Positions 29,501 through 39,536 of a DNA stretch of 64,000 nucleotides are shown one piece after another. The translations under genes were made by a program, and so were the position numbers. Under the pieces are notes generated by a model. That model was given only the letters and a program-made list of their open reading frames with translations. It made no database searches and was not told where the DNA came from. Numbering within the stretch: the stretch's first letter is position 1; every line of letters starts with the position of its first letter. This stretch comes from a virus: positions 1 through 64,000 of IMG/VR virus record IMGVR_UViG_3300032174_000004; one strand, given 5' to 3'.

Positions 29501-29968
29501 TCACTGCGGCCACCCGTCAAGCGCACGCCGGCAGTCAGCCACTATTTTTTCGGCTTTGAGTTCGAACTCGTTGAGTTGGGGTCGGATGTCGGTAGCAATG
29601 AGACTATCGATTCCAGGCTCTGGCTGAGTTCCCCCGGCTGCGGTAGATCCACTACTGGCTTGGGCGGGAACTGCGGGCAGTTGGTGGGCTGCGGGCGGTT
29701 GGTGGCACAGGAGCACAGCAGTGCGCTGGCCAGTAATAGCATTGTTGACCTTCGCCAAATCGATGTCATGTTTCTCATTTGCACGCTCCTGACCCTCCCG
29801 CCACTCCGACTCGATTTTGAGATTCTTCTCAAACTGCGCCTGAAAGTTCTTCATATCCTGAACTTTCACGATGTCCTTGCCGTAGTTGATCAACAACCAA
29901 ATAGCCAGCCCCAAAGCTATGAGGATCACGATGTCCTTGACGAGCGCGATGATGGCGCTGGGCGTCAT
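29501..29968 (-). CDS. i-spanin (Rz-like)
   Basis: A 155-residue protein with an N-terminal membrane span (IVILIALGLAIWLLINYG) followed by a charged, helical periplasmic part. A type II membrane protein of the inner membrane; with the nested o-spanin it fuses inner and outer membranes in the last step of lysis. ATGA overlap with the holin-like gene. Confidence 0.8.
   Translation of the reverse strand: MTPSAIIALVKDIVILIALGLAIWLLINYGKDIVKVQDMKNFQAQFEKNLKIESEWREGQERANEKHDIDLAKVNNAITGQRTAVLLCHQPPAAHQLPAVPAQASSGSTAAGGTQPEPGIDSLIATDIRPQLNEFELKAEKIVADCRRALDGWPQ
29542..29778 (-). CDS. o-spanin (Rz1-like), nested in the i-spanin gene
   Basis: A 78-residue lipoprotein wholly inside the Rz-like gene in another frame. 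MLLLASALLCSCATN is a lipoprotein signal with lipobox near Cys. The mature part is Pro-rich and small (PQPTNCPQFPPKPVVDLP), as in Rz1. It is anchored in the outer membrane and meets the i-spanin across the periplasm. Start at 29778, or three codons later at 29769. Confidence 0.85.
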   Translation of the reverse strand: MRNMTSIWRRSTMLLLASALLCSCATNRPQPTNCPQFPPKPVVDLPQPGELSQSLESIVSLLPTSDPNSTSSNSKPKK

Positions 29969-30300
29969 GGCGCTGGTGCAGGCGATACGGGGGCGGGAAC
30001 TTTCGCTTGTGCCTGTGGTATTGCAGCCGCAGCAGCCGCCACTTGAGCCAATGCCTGCGCCTCAGCCAATTGCCTAGCGGCGTCCCTGGCCTTCCGCCCC
30101 GTGAAGTAGCCGCGGATAATCACAAGGATGAACAAGCCCGCGCCCATCTTCTCCACTTCGTGATCGCCCAAGAAGGTGTGCGCAGCCTCACGGATATACA
30201 GGGGATCCAGATACGCCAGCACTGACATCATCGCAGCGCCCAATACCCCAAGGGCTTTGGTCAAGTGATCGACCACGACCCGATACGCTTTAGTGAGCAT
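29965..30300 (-). CDS. holin-like membrane protein
   Basis: A 111-residue protein. Two hydrophobic spans: LGVLGAAMMSVLAYL (about 17-31) and GAGLFILVIIRGYF (about 53-66), then a charged, Ala/Pro-rich tail. Position between endolysin and spanin genes supports a holin or holin-like role that lets the endolysin out at a set time. The family is not recognised with certainty. Confidence 0.65.
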   Translation of the reverse strand: MLTKAYRVVVDHLTKALGVLGAAMMSVLAYLDPLYIREAAHTFLGDHEVEKMGAGLFILVIIRGYFTGRKARDAARQLAEAQALAQVAAAAAAIPQAQAKVPAPVSPAPAP

Positions 30301-30303
30301 TGG

Positions 30304-30756
30304 TTATCCTACTAGTTGGTAATTCCACGCACCTGCATGCCCCGTCGCGGTGAGCGCTTGGCGACGTGGACTCAATCCTTCGGGTGCGACCGAAATATGA
30401 ATCCATGCGCGACACTCAAATAGCACTTGGTCTATAGGAAACTCCACCCGAGTCCTGAGCATATCGAAGACGACGCTGAGGTCCAATCCTATTGGGATGA
30501 AATCGGCGGCGAGGCCTGCCAGATGCGCGCTGCCATGGGCACCCCCGACTGCCGCATTGACCTTGGGAGAGCGGAACCCGCTGTTGATGTGCATCGGGAC
30601 ATTGAGTAGGGAGCGTACGGGCTCCAGCAGTTCCTGACAGAGGCGCTTCAGGTTCAGGACCTGCTCTGTGGTCGGCGTATTGTCGATGCCTTGCCGTAGA
30701 GCGACCTCTGAAAAGGTTAGCTCCTCCAGAGAAAAGTGAGGCGTCAATGGGTTCAT
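30304..30756 (-). CDS. peptidase M15 endolysin
   Basis: A 150-residue protein of the M15 (D,D-carboxypeptidase/VanY-like) fold. GFRSPKVNAAVGG then SAHLAGLAADF supplies zinc ligands His78 and Asp85, and WIHIS supplies His120. It cuts the peptide bridges of peptidoglycan. No signal peptide, so it depends on the holin for export. Gene order endolysin, holin, Rz/Rz1 is classical. Confidence 0.85.
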   Translation of the reverse strand: MNPLTPHFSLEELTFSEVALRQGIDNTPTTEQVLNLKRLCQELLEPVRSLLNVPMHINSGFRSPKVNAAVGGAHGSAHLAGLAADFIPIGLDLSVVFDMLRTRVEFPIDQVLFECRAWIHISVAPEGLSPRRQALTATGHAGAWNYQLVG

Positions 30757-31193
30757 GTGTCAGTTCTTCTACGGTTATAAGGTTGCGACTCAAACCGCTG
30801 CTCAATGCGGTTCAACTGCGCCTTGATCGCGTTGAATTCCCCCGGAATGTAAGGATCAATGAGTTCGTGCTTCCAGTCCCTCAACCGCTCTAACTCCGCC
30901 TCAAGATGGGTTAGCCGCTGTACGACAGCCACTTGCACGTCGATCTTTGTCTCAATGCGCTCAAGCCGCGCTGTGTTTTCAGTATGTAACGCAGCACGAT
31001 CAGCGCGATTTTGGTCTTGGATCTCCTTCAATTCAGTTCGAGTAACGGCTTTTTCCTGAAGCTTAACGGCTTCTTCCTGAAGCTTGTCGAGCCGGTTATG
31101 AAGACGCACGCCGATAAATCCCAGTAGCGTGGTTATGAGGGCCGTCAGCCATTGCATAATACTCCCAACAGAGAACACATCTGGCTCACTCAT
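30753..31193 (-). CDS. membrane-anchored coiled-coil protein
   Basis: A 146-residue protein. A hydrophobic segment near 14-30 (MQWLTALITTLLGFIGV) followed by a long charged coiled coil (LDKLQEEAVKLQEKAV and beyond) and a basic end. Good Shine-Dalgarno (GGAGG) before the ATG. First gene of the lysis cluster; could be a second holin or lysis accessory. Function not certain. Confidence 0.65.
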   Translation of the reverse strand: MSEPDVFSVGSIMQWLTALITTLLGFIGVRLHNRLDKLQEEAVKLQEKAVTRTELKEIQDQNRADRAALHTENTARLERIETKIDVQVAVVQRLTHLEAELERLRDWKHELIDPYIPGEFNAIKAQLNRIEQRFESQPYNRRRTDT

Positions 31194-31211
31194 CGACCCT
31201 CCTGTGAGCGG

Positions 31212-34200
31212 TTAAGCAACATTTTCCTTGATTGTTTGGGCAAAGTAGTCGCGAGCCTGTCGGTCCGGCTCAAGAGGCAAAGAAGCAACGAGATCTGCCG
31301 TAGCAGGATAGCCTGCTTGGCGCATGGAGATAGATGTCTTGCGTCGGGCGGCCGCCGCTTTCGCTTTGTCCTGCCCCACGGTCGCCTTGGTCTGGTTCAT
31401 GCGCTTGACCGACTCGACATACTCCTTGGTGAGCTCGGCTGCAGTCGCTTTGTCACCCGACATCAGCGCTTTCTTGATCTTGTATTTCAGCTCACCAGTA
31501 TATTTCTGGTCCTGCTCGAGACGATCGCGACGCTCAAGCTGCTCAGGCGAGGTGATATAGCCAGGCGCCGGTGTCACCCCAATCATGGGCAACGCCTTCT
31601 TTACTGACGCCCCAAACCCAGAAGGCTGCTCTGTCGCCTGCATCTGTTGGCGTCCCTGCAACGAGAAAGGCGTCATCTCATGCGCGGCAAACTGCGCCTG
31701 TTGCAGTTTCTGGTGCCAATAGCTGGCCTCAGGGTCGCTGATCGGGTTGCCGAAGAAGTCCTGGTTCGAGTACAGGTTGCCGATCAGACTGAAAATCGGG
31801 TTCAGCTTGTTGACGATGGTCTGTCCAGGCCGCTGCGAGTACTCGTAGACATCCTTCACGTAGGATGGTAGCGAGACGCGCTCCGGCGTCCCGTAGTTCG
31901 TCGTGCCACCCGTGCGGGGGAAGAAGTAATCCTTCAGCTCCTGCGGTCCTTGGCCAGTTGCCATGTACTGGTAGATGGCCGAGTACAACGCCGTCGTGCC
32001 AGCCATCGCCAGCACGTAAGGAATCCGGTGCCCCAAGTCATCAGCGCTCACCTTGCCCGTGCGAATAGCCTTGTCGACGGCTTTCACCATGTCGATGGGC
32101 GCGCCGCCGATTTCGCGAACGGTACCCACGTTCCAGCCCACCGCGCGTATCCCTAGATGCAGTGAGTCTTTCATGGTCCGGTTCCAGAAGAGGTTGTCGT
32201 ACACCATCTCGCCCAACCGGTTGTCGACCGAGTCCCAGATTCGCTGCATCGCGGCCGCGCGATCGTTGGGGTCCTGAGTCGGGTTGCGCCGCAAGTGATC
32301 GGCCGCCAAGTCCGAGAACACCCCCAGCTTCTGCATGGGGACGAGGTGCTCCATGATCCAGGAGGTGGAGGCGCGCACTACCCGCATTGCCATCTCCACT
32401 GGGACTTCCATTTTTGGGGTCGTCTTCCAGATCTCCTGCGTCTCCTTCCAGAGCTTGTTGGCGTACTCGATCGGGAAATGCCCTAGAGCTCGACCCAGGT
32501 TCTGGATCTTGTCCTGCGGCGCGGTGAGCGCTTGTCGAATGTCGTTAGCAAGCGAGCGAACACCAACGCCACGGAAAGGACTCACGCCCTCTGCCGCCTG
32601 GTAGTAGCGATCCATGTGCGCGCGACCGCCGGCCATGGTGAGCATCTGGACCATCCGCTGCATGTCTGGGGTCGCGCCAGCCGGATTCGAGTAGGCCTGC
32701 AGCAGCTTATAGCCGCGGCGGACGTTCATGACCGCCCCGACTGGCGTAGCTCCCTCTACGAAGGAAGCCGCAGCCTTCCCGACCTCCCCATGGGCTAGCC
32801 GCTCGAGCGCCTGAGCGTTCTTCGAGATCATCGCATCGAGTGTCGTGAACCCTAGGTGGAACGCTGAGAAGCCAAGCTGCATGGCATTTAGCGCGTTGGC
32901 GCCACGGCGGAATATCTGGGCAGGCGCGAAGTCTCGGAGGGCCGAGGCCGACACGTGGTTATTAATCACTCGTGCCGCATCGATCGGCATGATGTACTGA
33001 CCGCGCTCGATGAAGCCGTTCTCCTCCTCCGACCAAGAACGGACTTTCGCAATGTTGTCGTTGATCGGACCCCAGCCATCTGGCATCGAGTGGCCAGCGG
33101 GTAGGAACTTGGCGAGGCCATCTTCCTTGAAGCGCCGCATGAGCGTGACGCCCGTCACGAAGCGCTGCATCTCGCGCGTCTTGAGCAGCGTCATGATGAG
33201 TGGGTTCGTGGTGAGCGGCGTGAGACCCGCGTCCATACCTTCCTTGATACTAGGGATAGTTCGCATCTTCAGGAAGGATGCCGGCCCACGCAGAGGACGC
33301 CGGCCCATGATGGAGGCCACCATACGTTGCGCCTCATCCGGGAAGCGCCAGTAGTGCGGGAAATAGTTCTCGATGAAGTTGTCGAGGTAGCCCTCGCCGA
33401 GGCCTTGTACCTTCCCGCGCCAGTCATCTAGCAGCTTGCGCATCGCATCCGCGACGGGCTGCATCTCAGGATTCGGCTGCTCTACCCCACGCTCGATCGC
33501 ATCCATCATGGCAAGTTGCTCAGGGATAGGAGTCTTATCGATCTCCCGTGAGAAGCGCTCTAGCGCTTCCTGCGTTTGTACCGTCTCGTGAGCAAGCTTG
33601 CCGAGAGCCTCTCGAGCGATTTGCGCGACTTGGCGTGACTCAGCGCTCATGCCTACTGGGTTGATCAGCTTGCGGAGATCGCGAACGCCTTTCGCTTCCG
33701 CAACGGCAGAGACTGCTCGACGAACGATCGGATATGCTCCGGGCTCGCGCTGCTCTTCAAGAGGCAATTCCTGCTGGCGCCGAGAGAACATCGGAAAGCC
33801 CTGGCTGAGGGCTGCTTGGCGAAGAGGTTCGGTAATGTCAAAGCCGTGTACGGGGATCGCTGTATCTGAAGGAGCGTTCGGCGATAGCGCCGCTTCGGTG
33901 GGATCAGGCCCTATTACCTCAGTACGCCCTACCTTCGCGCCGTACTTCTTGATGAGCTTGTCGGTCTCGCGGGGGAGGATAGAGTCATAAAACCCTTTCA
34001 TGCCAGACCCCCCGACATGGAGGTCCAAGCCAGATAAACTGCGTTCTGGAAACTTCTCGTTAGGATAGATCGAGGTGATCTGACCCTCACCTCTCTCCAT
34101 CTTTTCCGCGAGTTCCTGCCCTACATACTCTCCAACCTGCTCCTTAGTCATTCCCTTATTTTGCAGATCTGGTGCAGCAGACTGCCCATTTCTCTCCGCA

Positions 34201-37200
34201 TATAACCAGTACTTGCCGTCTTCATCGCGCGAATAGACGATGCGATCGATATGCTGCGCGAGGTTATATCGGTCTGCCTGCTGATCTCCGGTAGTCCAGG
34301 AGATGCGATCGAATCCGTTCTCCGCCGCGTGCCTGATCATTCGCTTCATGGCCAACATCGGCCAGGAGGTTTTGAAGGGAGCGGACGGTACCCCGACTTC
34401 ACCCTCAGTAAGCGCCTTTATTTCGTTTTGTGCATCCACCCATTCTTGCTTTTGCTCAGCAGTGACTGACTTGCCATGAAAGTCCCAGAGAAGTGCCTGT
34501 ATTTCGTCACGCCGCTTTACCAGCTCCGCAAGGCGCGCTTCCTTCTCTGGCCGGTATCCCTGCTTGCGGCCTACCTGATGCCAGTCCGATTGAATCTCTT
34601 CGAGGTGTAGAACCTTCTTCCCTTCAGAGTCGGTGCGCTCGTTGAAGCGGACGTGGGCGAGGATGTTGGGCTCGCGCCAGTGCCCAGATTTATAGATAGG
34701 CTGGAGTGCACCATGATGCTGGGTGGGCAATTGCAGTAAAAGCTCGCGGTAGTTCCCCCCGCCAGGTAGCGTGTACTCACCGTACTGCGTTCCGTCATTC
34801 TCAAGGTGAGTCCAGCCTTCCGGGCCTGCTGCACGCCGAGTGCGCTCATCTCCCACGCGAGTAGAGATGTTGTTTAGCTCCTCGACATCGGAGCGAAGAG
34901 AATCTGGTAGCCGCTCCATATCGTCCGTGTTATAGCTATAGTGACGCGATTCAATGCCGTCACCGTCCTCTCCACGTACTCCGATGTGATCTAAATATCC
35001 CTCATCAGTGAATGTGATTTGATGGCCTTGCGCTCGGAGCTTTTCAGCTAGTTGTATCTGGGCGCGCTCGTCTTCTGTTTGTTCAGCAGAATCGATGCGT
35101 TCCCCATGAACCGTTTCCTGCAGCTCAAGCCGATTCGCGCGCACGTAGTCAGCGAGTTCTTCCTTGGTGACTGGACCTTTATGGTCCTTTAGCCAGTGGT
35201 CTAAATTTAGCCACTCAAGTTCCTCAGGCTTGACTCCAGACTGCTTCTTGAGAGTTGCTAGCCATTGTTCAGCGGAGGCCTTCCCCTGCTTGCTCTCACT
35301 GATGGCGCGCTCAACGGGCGAGTAGAACATCGGCGCGCGCTGGGAGCGTGGGGGTTCGCCAGGAAGCGTTCCAGCGGTCCCACCCTCAAGCGCAGTGCGC
35401 GCCTGCTGGATCAGTCCCGCGATCGCCTTGTCATCGTAGAAGGGTTTCCCCCTCATCTTAGAGAAGAATGCCTTCACGGCGCGGACAGCGCGCTTCCAGT
35501 ACGGAAGGACTGGCTTGTCGATGGGCTGGCCGGAGAGATGCTGACCGGCCGCATAGGCAATCACTTCCTCTGCAGCAGCGCGGCGTTGGTCAACGTCACT
35601 GACATCGAGCCCGTTCCTCTGGGCCGCCGCCTGCACCCGCTCCGGCATATCTCGGTTGATCCCATCCATGACTGCGTTATATGTTGGCCTATCCATCGCC
35701 AGTCGGAGACCGTGATGACCCACCGCCTCGTGCCAGAGATTCTCGCGCACCTCACGCTCACTCCCGTTGTTGCCGGCAATGAGATGGATGCGATCTGCGC
35801 CCGGATCGTAGACGGCGCCTGTCAGGCGTTCCGCGCCCTGCTGTTCAACGAGGCTCTTGATAGATTGTGGAAGAGTGGACACATCTTGGTGCACCTCGAC
35901 GTGCGGAAAACCGGCGACGAGGTTAGCTTCTCGTATCGTTTGGTGAACGATGCGCTGGACGTGAGCCAGCGGGAGGCCTGACGTCGTCCCCTCGGTCCTA
36001 CGGTACTTCGATTCCTTTCCCCATTTGTCAACGAGGAGCACCGACTTGGGCTGGCCAGGTCCCTCGCTAAGACGTACTGCCTGTTTACCGGCTGCTCGAG
36101 CTTCATCGACCGCTTTGTCTACTGCGTCTGGATTTCCGGCATATACATCTTGGGCCGGCTCGTAGATATCGTCGGAAGCTAGCTTGAGCCGCTTTATCTC
36201 ATGGTCTTGACCAGACTGAGTGAATTGGCGCGCGAACTCCTTCTCTGGTGTATAGAAGCCGCCACCAGCGTTGCGAACATTTTCCCCGCGGTAAAGCGTC
36301 TCAGTCTTACGGTGGGAAAACTTCGGCTCTACTTCCTTTTCGGAGCCGGCGGGAGGGTGACCTTGGTTATCTTGCCGCCCTGCTTCGCGAGCTCGGATAG
36401 CCGATCCGGGAGGCGCCTGGCCGCGCGCAGCGCGCTCTCCTTGGGCTTCTCTTCTCGCTTTGTGGGCACTGAGGGCGGCATCGGCTTCTTGAGCGTTCTT
36501 ACCTACGCCGTAGGATACTCCGAATCCCTTCAGTTCAACGACTCGGCCGTCAGGCATCGTCACTTCGATCTGTGCGCCCTTCAGGTGCTCCTGAATGCGG
36601 CTCATCAGCTCGTGCGCTTCCGTCTCAGTATGGGTCTGCGCGGCGAACTCATCCCCTGAGATGTGGTAGGCCTCGTCGGTATGGCGCGCGAGCGCGGTCC
36701 CAATGGCTTTCAGCAGCATGTCCCCCGACTCATGGCCCATCTCATCGTTGACCCATTTCAGCGAGTCAACGTCGATCGCCACCTGGTGGGGAAGCTTCTC
36801 GGCTTCCTGATAGGCCCGACGGTTTGGGATGCCAGTGAGCTCGTGGGTCAGCAGCGCAGCGCGCAATTGATCTGGGGTCATCTCTTTGACCCGACCTCGA
36901 AGCGCCGTATCTACGCGCCGGTCAACGCGTTCCGCTCCAGGAACTGCGCGGTTTGTGTTTCCTGAATCCAGCCACTCCTTGAACTTCTCAGTAGGCATCT
37001 CGGCGATTGAGCCCAAGCCCCGCCACCCCTTCGGGTAATTTGCGCGATAGACCGCCTCGGCTTCCTGTTGAGAGTCAGCACCCAGAACTGATTTGTGCTC
37101 GTCCAGCTTGCCCGTAGCTGGATCGATTTGATTGATGACGAAGACTTTACCGGTATCTGGCTTGCCAGTGAGAAAAGCATCCACTGCATCCCCATCCTTG

Positions 37201-39533
37201 CCCTCAGTCCCCTTCACATAGCCATACGTGTGGGACATTTCCCTGGACCATGGCTTGCCATCCGGGCCAATACCTGAGCGCGTAGAGCCTTTGGGGTTCT
37301 CGATCGCGACCTTCATTCCCGCGAAATCGACAACGCCCTTTTTGTACGTCCCGGCTTGCTTCTGCCCTTCGGTGGGCGCCGTATTGGTCTGCGCCTCAGC
37401 GCGCGCTAGGGCTTCTTGGAAGCTTTCTTCTTGGCCTTGCGGTGCGCCTTGAGCCTTTGCAGGTTCTTCAGTACCGCCGCCTGGAGTTTGCTGTTTTTCG
37501 GATCCACGGGCGATTATGGACTCAAGCTCACCGCGAACGCGAGCGATCGTCTCTGGGTGATCGTCATTCCAGCTATCGAGCGTCTGGACGGTTGCCGCGC
37601 GATCGTGATCGCTTGCCCGGCTCGCCAGCAAGGTGAGATCTAGCGCCCCTTCTGGCTGCTTATCCAGATCCGGTACCGCTTCCCGCAGCTCCGCATGCCT
37701 TTGGTTCATGGCGGTGCGCTCGTCGTGCACCTGCGTCATGAAGTCGATCATCGACTGCTCACGGGCCTTGAGCGGCTGCCCAGCGAGCGCCTTGTCGACC
37801 GCATCGTGCACCTGGCTCTCCGTAAGCCCCTTCGGGCGATCTGGCCACCAGTCGGCGCGTGGGAGCCACTTGGTGCGGCCTACCACCTCATCCGTGGTGG
37901 CGTCGCGGATGACCCGGCCCCCTTCCTCCGCCCATCCAGTCTCATCCTTCATGGCGGTTAGGCCATCTCGGAGGTCCTGGTCGGTAGCGAGACGGTGCTC
38001 TGGAGTGCCGTCTTGAGGGCCCTGTGGATGCACCACGCCGTCACTGACTTCCTGGTTCAGCTGTGTTAAGCGACGCCGGCCAGCGGGGAGGAAGATCGGC
38101 TCATTCAAGTCATTGCGCTTGATCAGCCCCAGCTTCTCCAGCATGTCGGCTTGCGGAGGGGTAATCGACTTATCCTTCAAGGCTAGTAGCGCGGCATGCT
38201 CGGCAGAACTTGGTTGCGACCCTTGGGAGCTGCTGGTAGCAGCTTCGGGCGCTTCGGAAGATTTCTCGGCGCTTTCAGTAGGTTGAGTCTCAGTCGAGGT
38301 GGGGTGGACAGTGGTAGCACCTTCACCTGCCTCAGTGTGTGTCTGTAGCACAGTTGGCTTCGGCGTCCGCGACGTTGCCGCATGGAAGGCTCCCATTGGG
38401 GCTCCTACCACGCTTCCGACCAGCCCCGACCACGCGACCTGCTTGAGCGCCTCATCGAGCGGCAAATGCTGGTTGAGCACCCCTGCATCGATCCCCTGCT
38501 GGAGAGCATTCACCACACTTTGTGTAACGCCCTGAGCCGCCGCAGTGCCGGCGACTTTGCCCACTCCAGTCTGTGCGAGCTTGTCACCCACCACACCGCC
38601 GATGATTTTGTTGGCAAGAGGCGTGTTCTCAACGATCTTGAGGACTGGAACCTCCGGTACGCTCGAGGCGAGGGTAGACAGCACTGCGTAGGTGCTCGCT
38701 GTATCGTGATCTAGTCCCTTATTACGTGCCGCCGCGTACTCATTCGGCGCGATATCTGCGGCCATGACGGCGGCACCACCGACGCCCCCTGTTGCTACTG
38801 TCGCACCGACCCCAGCCAAGATGTCTGGCGACATGGTTGCGGCATCAAATACGAGCGCCTTGAGCGAATGGTCATCCATGTGCGGCGCGTAAATCTCCTG
38901 GACCTGCTGCGCCGTGAGTCGCCGCTTCGTGCCAGCCTCCATCTGCGCGCTGCCAGTCTGTAGCCGATCGCGCTGCTTCGACTTGAATTGCTCAAGCTGC
39001 TCCTGGGACTGATTCACGTATGTTGGCCAGTCGCGAGTAAACGTGTCCGGCCGAATCCCAAGGTGCTCAGCGGCGCTTTGGACCTCCGGCATATCAGTCA
39101 GCGCCGCCCCTTGCTTCTGAGCGTCTCGGACCGCTTGTGGGAGCACGGTGGCCTGCCAGAACTTCTTGCGGGCGTCATCGTAGGCGCTGTGGCCTAGGTA
39201 CTCCTGAGCCCCCGCGATCTTCGTCTCAATGCCAGCACCGATGGCAGTCGGGATCCCGCGGGCCACATCGCTCCAGGAAGCCGGTGGATATTCCCGCTTG
39301 GCACTGACCGTGACCTCAGGCATCTGCGCCTGGTCGGTGACGTCCTGCATGCGGGAAGCCGTCGTGTCCGCCGCAGACGGGCTATCCATCTGGTCCAATG
39401 GATTCCCAGCTGGATGGTCGTCGAGGTCGTCTAGCGGATTCCGTTGAGGTGTAGGCGCGCTCGCCAGCGCCGACATAGGAAGTGCAGGGGCGCTTGCTGC
39501 GTCATCAAGGGCGTCAAGTGGATTCGCTGCCAT
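31212..39533 (-). CDS. giant polyvalent internal virion protein with GGDEF-like domain
   Basis: A 2773-residue protein, by far the largest gene. Order of parts, rough residues: 1-420 Ala/Ser-rich with hydrophobic helices; 730-860 an inorganic-pyrophosphatase-like domain of phage polyvalent proteins (AIENPKGSTRSGIGPDGKPW, GYVKGTEGKDGDAVDAF); 880-1045 a GGDEF-like domain (LTGIPNRRAY, AIDVDSLKWVND, ISGDEF); 1075-1175 ADP-ribosyltransferase-like segment (YRGENVRNAGGGFYTP); 1190-1370 a zincin-like region with HEAVGHHG near 1266; 1440-1870 a large polyvalent-associated region; 1900-2773 helical, with a possible membrane span near 2516. Such proteins are packaged and injected with phage DNA. Domain names are by motif; the last 870 residues are unassigned. 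Confidence 0.85.
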   Translation of the reverse strand: MAANPLDALDDAASAPALPMSALASAPTPQRNPLDDLDDHPAGNPLDQMDSPSAADTTASRMQDVTDQAQMPEVTVSAKREYPPASWSDVARGIPTAIGAGIETKIAGAQEYLGHSAYDDARKKFWQATVLPQAVRDAQKQGAALTDMPEVQSAAEHLGIRPDTFTRDWPTYVNQSQEQLEQFKSKQRDRLQTGSAQMEAGTKRRLTAQQVQEIYAPHMDDHSLKALVFDAATMSPDILAGVGATVATGGVGGAAVMAADIAPNEYAAARNKGLDHDTASTYAVLSTLASSVPEVPVLKIVENTPLANKIIGGVVGDKLAQTGVGKVAGTAAAQGVTQSVVNALQQGIDAGVLNQHLPLDEALKQVAWSGLVGSVVGAPMGAFHAATSRTPKPTVLQTHTEAGEGATTVHPTSTETQPTESAEKSSEAPEAATSSSQGSQPSSAEHAALLALKDKSITPPQADMLEKLGLIKRNDLNEPIFLPAGRRRLTQLNQEVSDGVVHPQGPQDGTPEHRLATDQDLRDGLTAMKDETGWAEEGGRVIRDATTDEVVGRTKWLPRADWWPDRPKGLTESQVHDAVDKALAGQPLKAREQSMIDFMTQVHDERTAMNQRHAELREAVPDLDKQPEGALDLTLLASRASDHDRAATVQTLDSWNDDHPETIARVRGELESIIARGSEKQQTPGGGTEEPAKAQGAPQGQEESFQEALARAEAQTNTAPTEGQKQAGTYKKGVVDFAGMKVAIENPKGSTRSGIGPDGKPWSREMSHTYGYVKGTEGKDGDAVDAFLTGKPDTGKVFVINQIDPATGKLDEHKSVLGADSQQEAEAVYRANYPKGWRGLGSIAEMPTEKFKEWLDSGNTNRAVPGAERVDRRVDTALRGRVKEMTPDQLRAALLTHELTGIPNRRAYQEAEKLPHQVAIDVDSLKWVNDEMGHESGDMLLKAIGTALARHTDEAYHISGDEFAAQTHTETEAHELMSRIQEHLKGAQIEVTMPDGRVVELKGFGVSYGVGKNAQEADAALSAHKARREAQGERAARGQAPPGSAIRAREAGRQDNQGHPPAGSEKEVEPKFSHRKTETLYRGENVRNAGGGFYTPEKEFARQFTQSGQDHEIKRLKLASDDIYEPAQDVYAGNPDAVDKAVDEARAAGKQAVRLSEGPGQPKSVLLVDKWGKESKYRRTEGTTSGLPLAHVQRIVHQTIREANLVAGFPHVEVHQDVSTLPQSIKSLVEQQGAERLTGAVYDPGADRIHLIAGNNGSEREVRENLWHEAVGHHGLRLAMDRPTYNAVMDGINRDMPERVQAAAQRNGLDVSDVDQRRAAAEEVIAYAAGQHLSGQPIDKPVLPYWKRAVRAVKAFFSKMRGKPFYDDKAIAGLIQQARTALEGGTAGTLPGEPPRSQRAPMFYSPVERAISESKQGKASAEQWLATLKKQSGVKPEELEWLNLDHWLKDHKGPVTKEELADYVRANRLELQETVHGERIDSAEQTEDERAQIQLAEKLRAQGHQITFTDEGYLDHIGVRGEDGDGIESRHYSYNTDDMERLPDSLRSDVEELNNISTRVGDERTRRAAGPEGWTHLENDGTQYGEYTLPGGGNYRELLLQLPTQHHGALQPIYKSGHWREPNILAHVRFNERTDSEGKKVLHLEEIQSDWHQVGRKQGYRPEKEARLAELVKRRDEIQALLWDFHGKSVTAEQKQEWVDAQNEIKALTEGEVGVPSAPFKTSWPMLAMKRMIRHAAENGFDRISWTTGDQQADRYNLAQHIDRIVYSRDEDGKYWLYAERNGQSAAPDLQNKGMTKEQVGEYVGQELAEKMERGEGQITSIYPNEKFPERSLSGLDLHVGGSGMKGFYDSILPRETDKLIKKYGAKVGRTEVIGPDPTEAALSPNAPSDTAIPVHGFDITEPLRQAALSQGFPMFSRRQQELPLEEQREPGAYPIVRRAVSAVAEAKGVRDLRKLINPVGMSAESRQVAQIAREALGKLAHETVQTQEALERFSREIDKTPIPEQLAMMDAIERGVEQPNPEMQPVADAMRKLLDDWRGKVQGLGEGYLDNFIENYFPHYWRFPDEAQRMVASIMGRRPLRGPASFLKMRTIPSIKEGMDAGLTPLTTNPLIMTLLKTREMQRFVTGVTLMRRFKEDGLAKFLPAGHSMPDGWGPINDNIAKVRSWSEEENGFIERGQYIMPIDAARVINNHVSASALRDFAPAQIFRRGANALNAMQLGFSAFHLGFTTLDAMISKNAQALERLAHGEVGKAAASFVEGATPVGAVMNVRRGYKLLQAYSNPAGATPDMQRMVQMLTMAGGRAHMDRYYQAAEGVSPFRGVGVRSLANDIRQALTAPQDKIQNLGRALGHFPIEYANKLWKETQEIWKTTPKMEVPVEMAMRVVRASTSWIMEHLVPMQKLGVFSDLAADHLRRNPTQDPNDRAAAMQRIWDSVDNRLGEMVYDNLFWNRTMKDSLHLGIRAVGWNVGTVREIGGAPIDMVKAVDKAIRTGKVSADDLGHRIPYVLAMAGTTALYSAIYQYMATGQGPQELKDYFFPRTGGTTNYGTPERVSLPSYVKDVYEYSQRPGQTIVNKLNPIFSLIGNLYSNQDFFGNPISDPEASYWHQKLQQAQFAAHEMTPFSLQGRQQMQATEQPSGFGASVKKALPMIGVTPAPGYITSPEQLERRDRLEQDQKYTGELKYKIKKALMSGDKATAAELTKEYVESVKRMNQTKATVGQDKAKAAAARRKTSISMRQAGYPATADLVASLPLEPDRQARDYFAQTIKENVA

Positions 39534-39536
39534 ACA

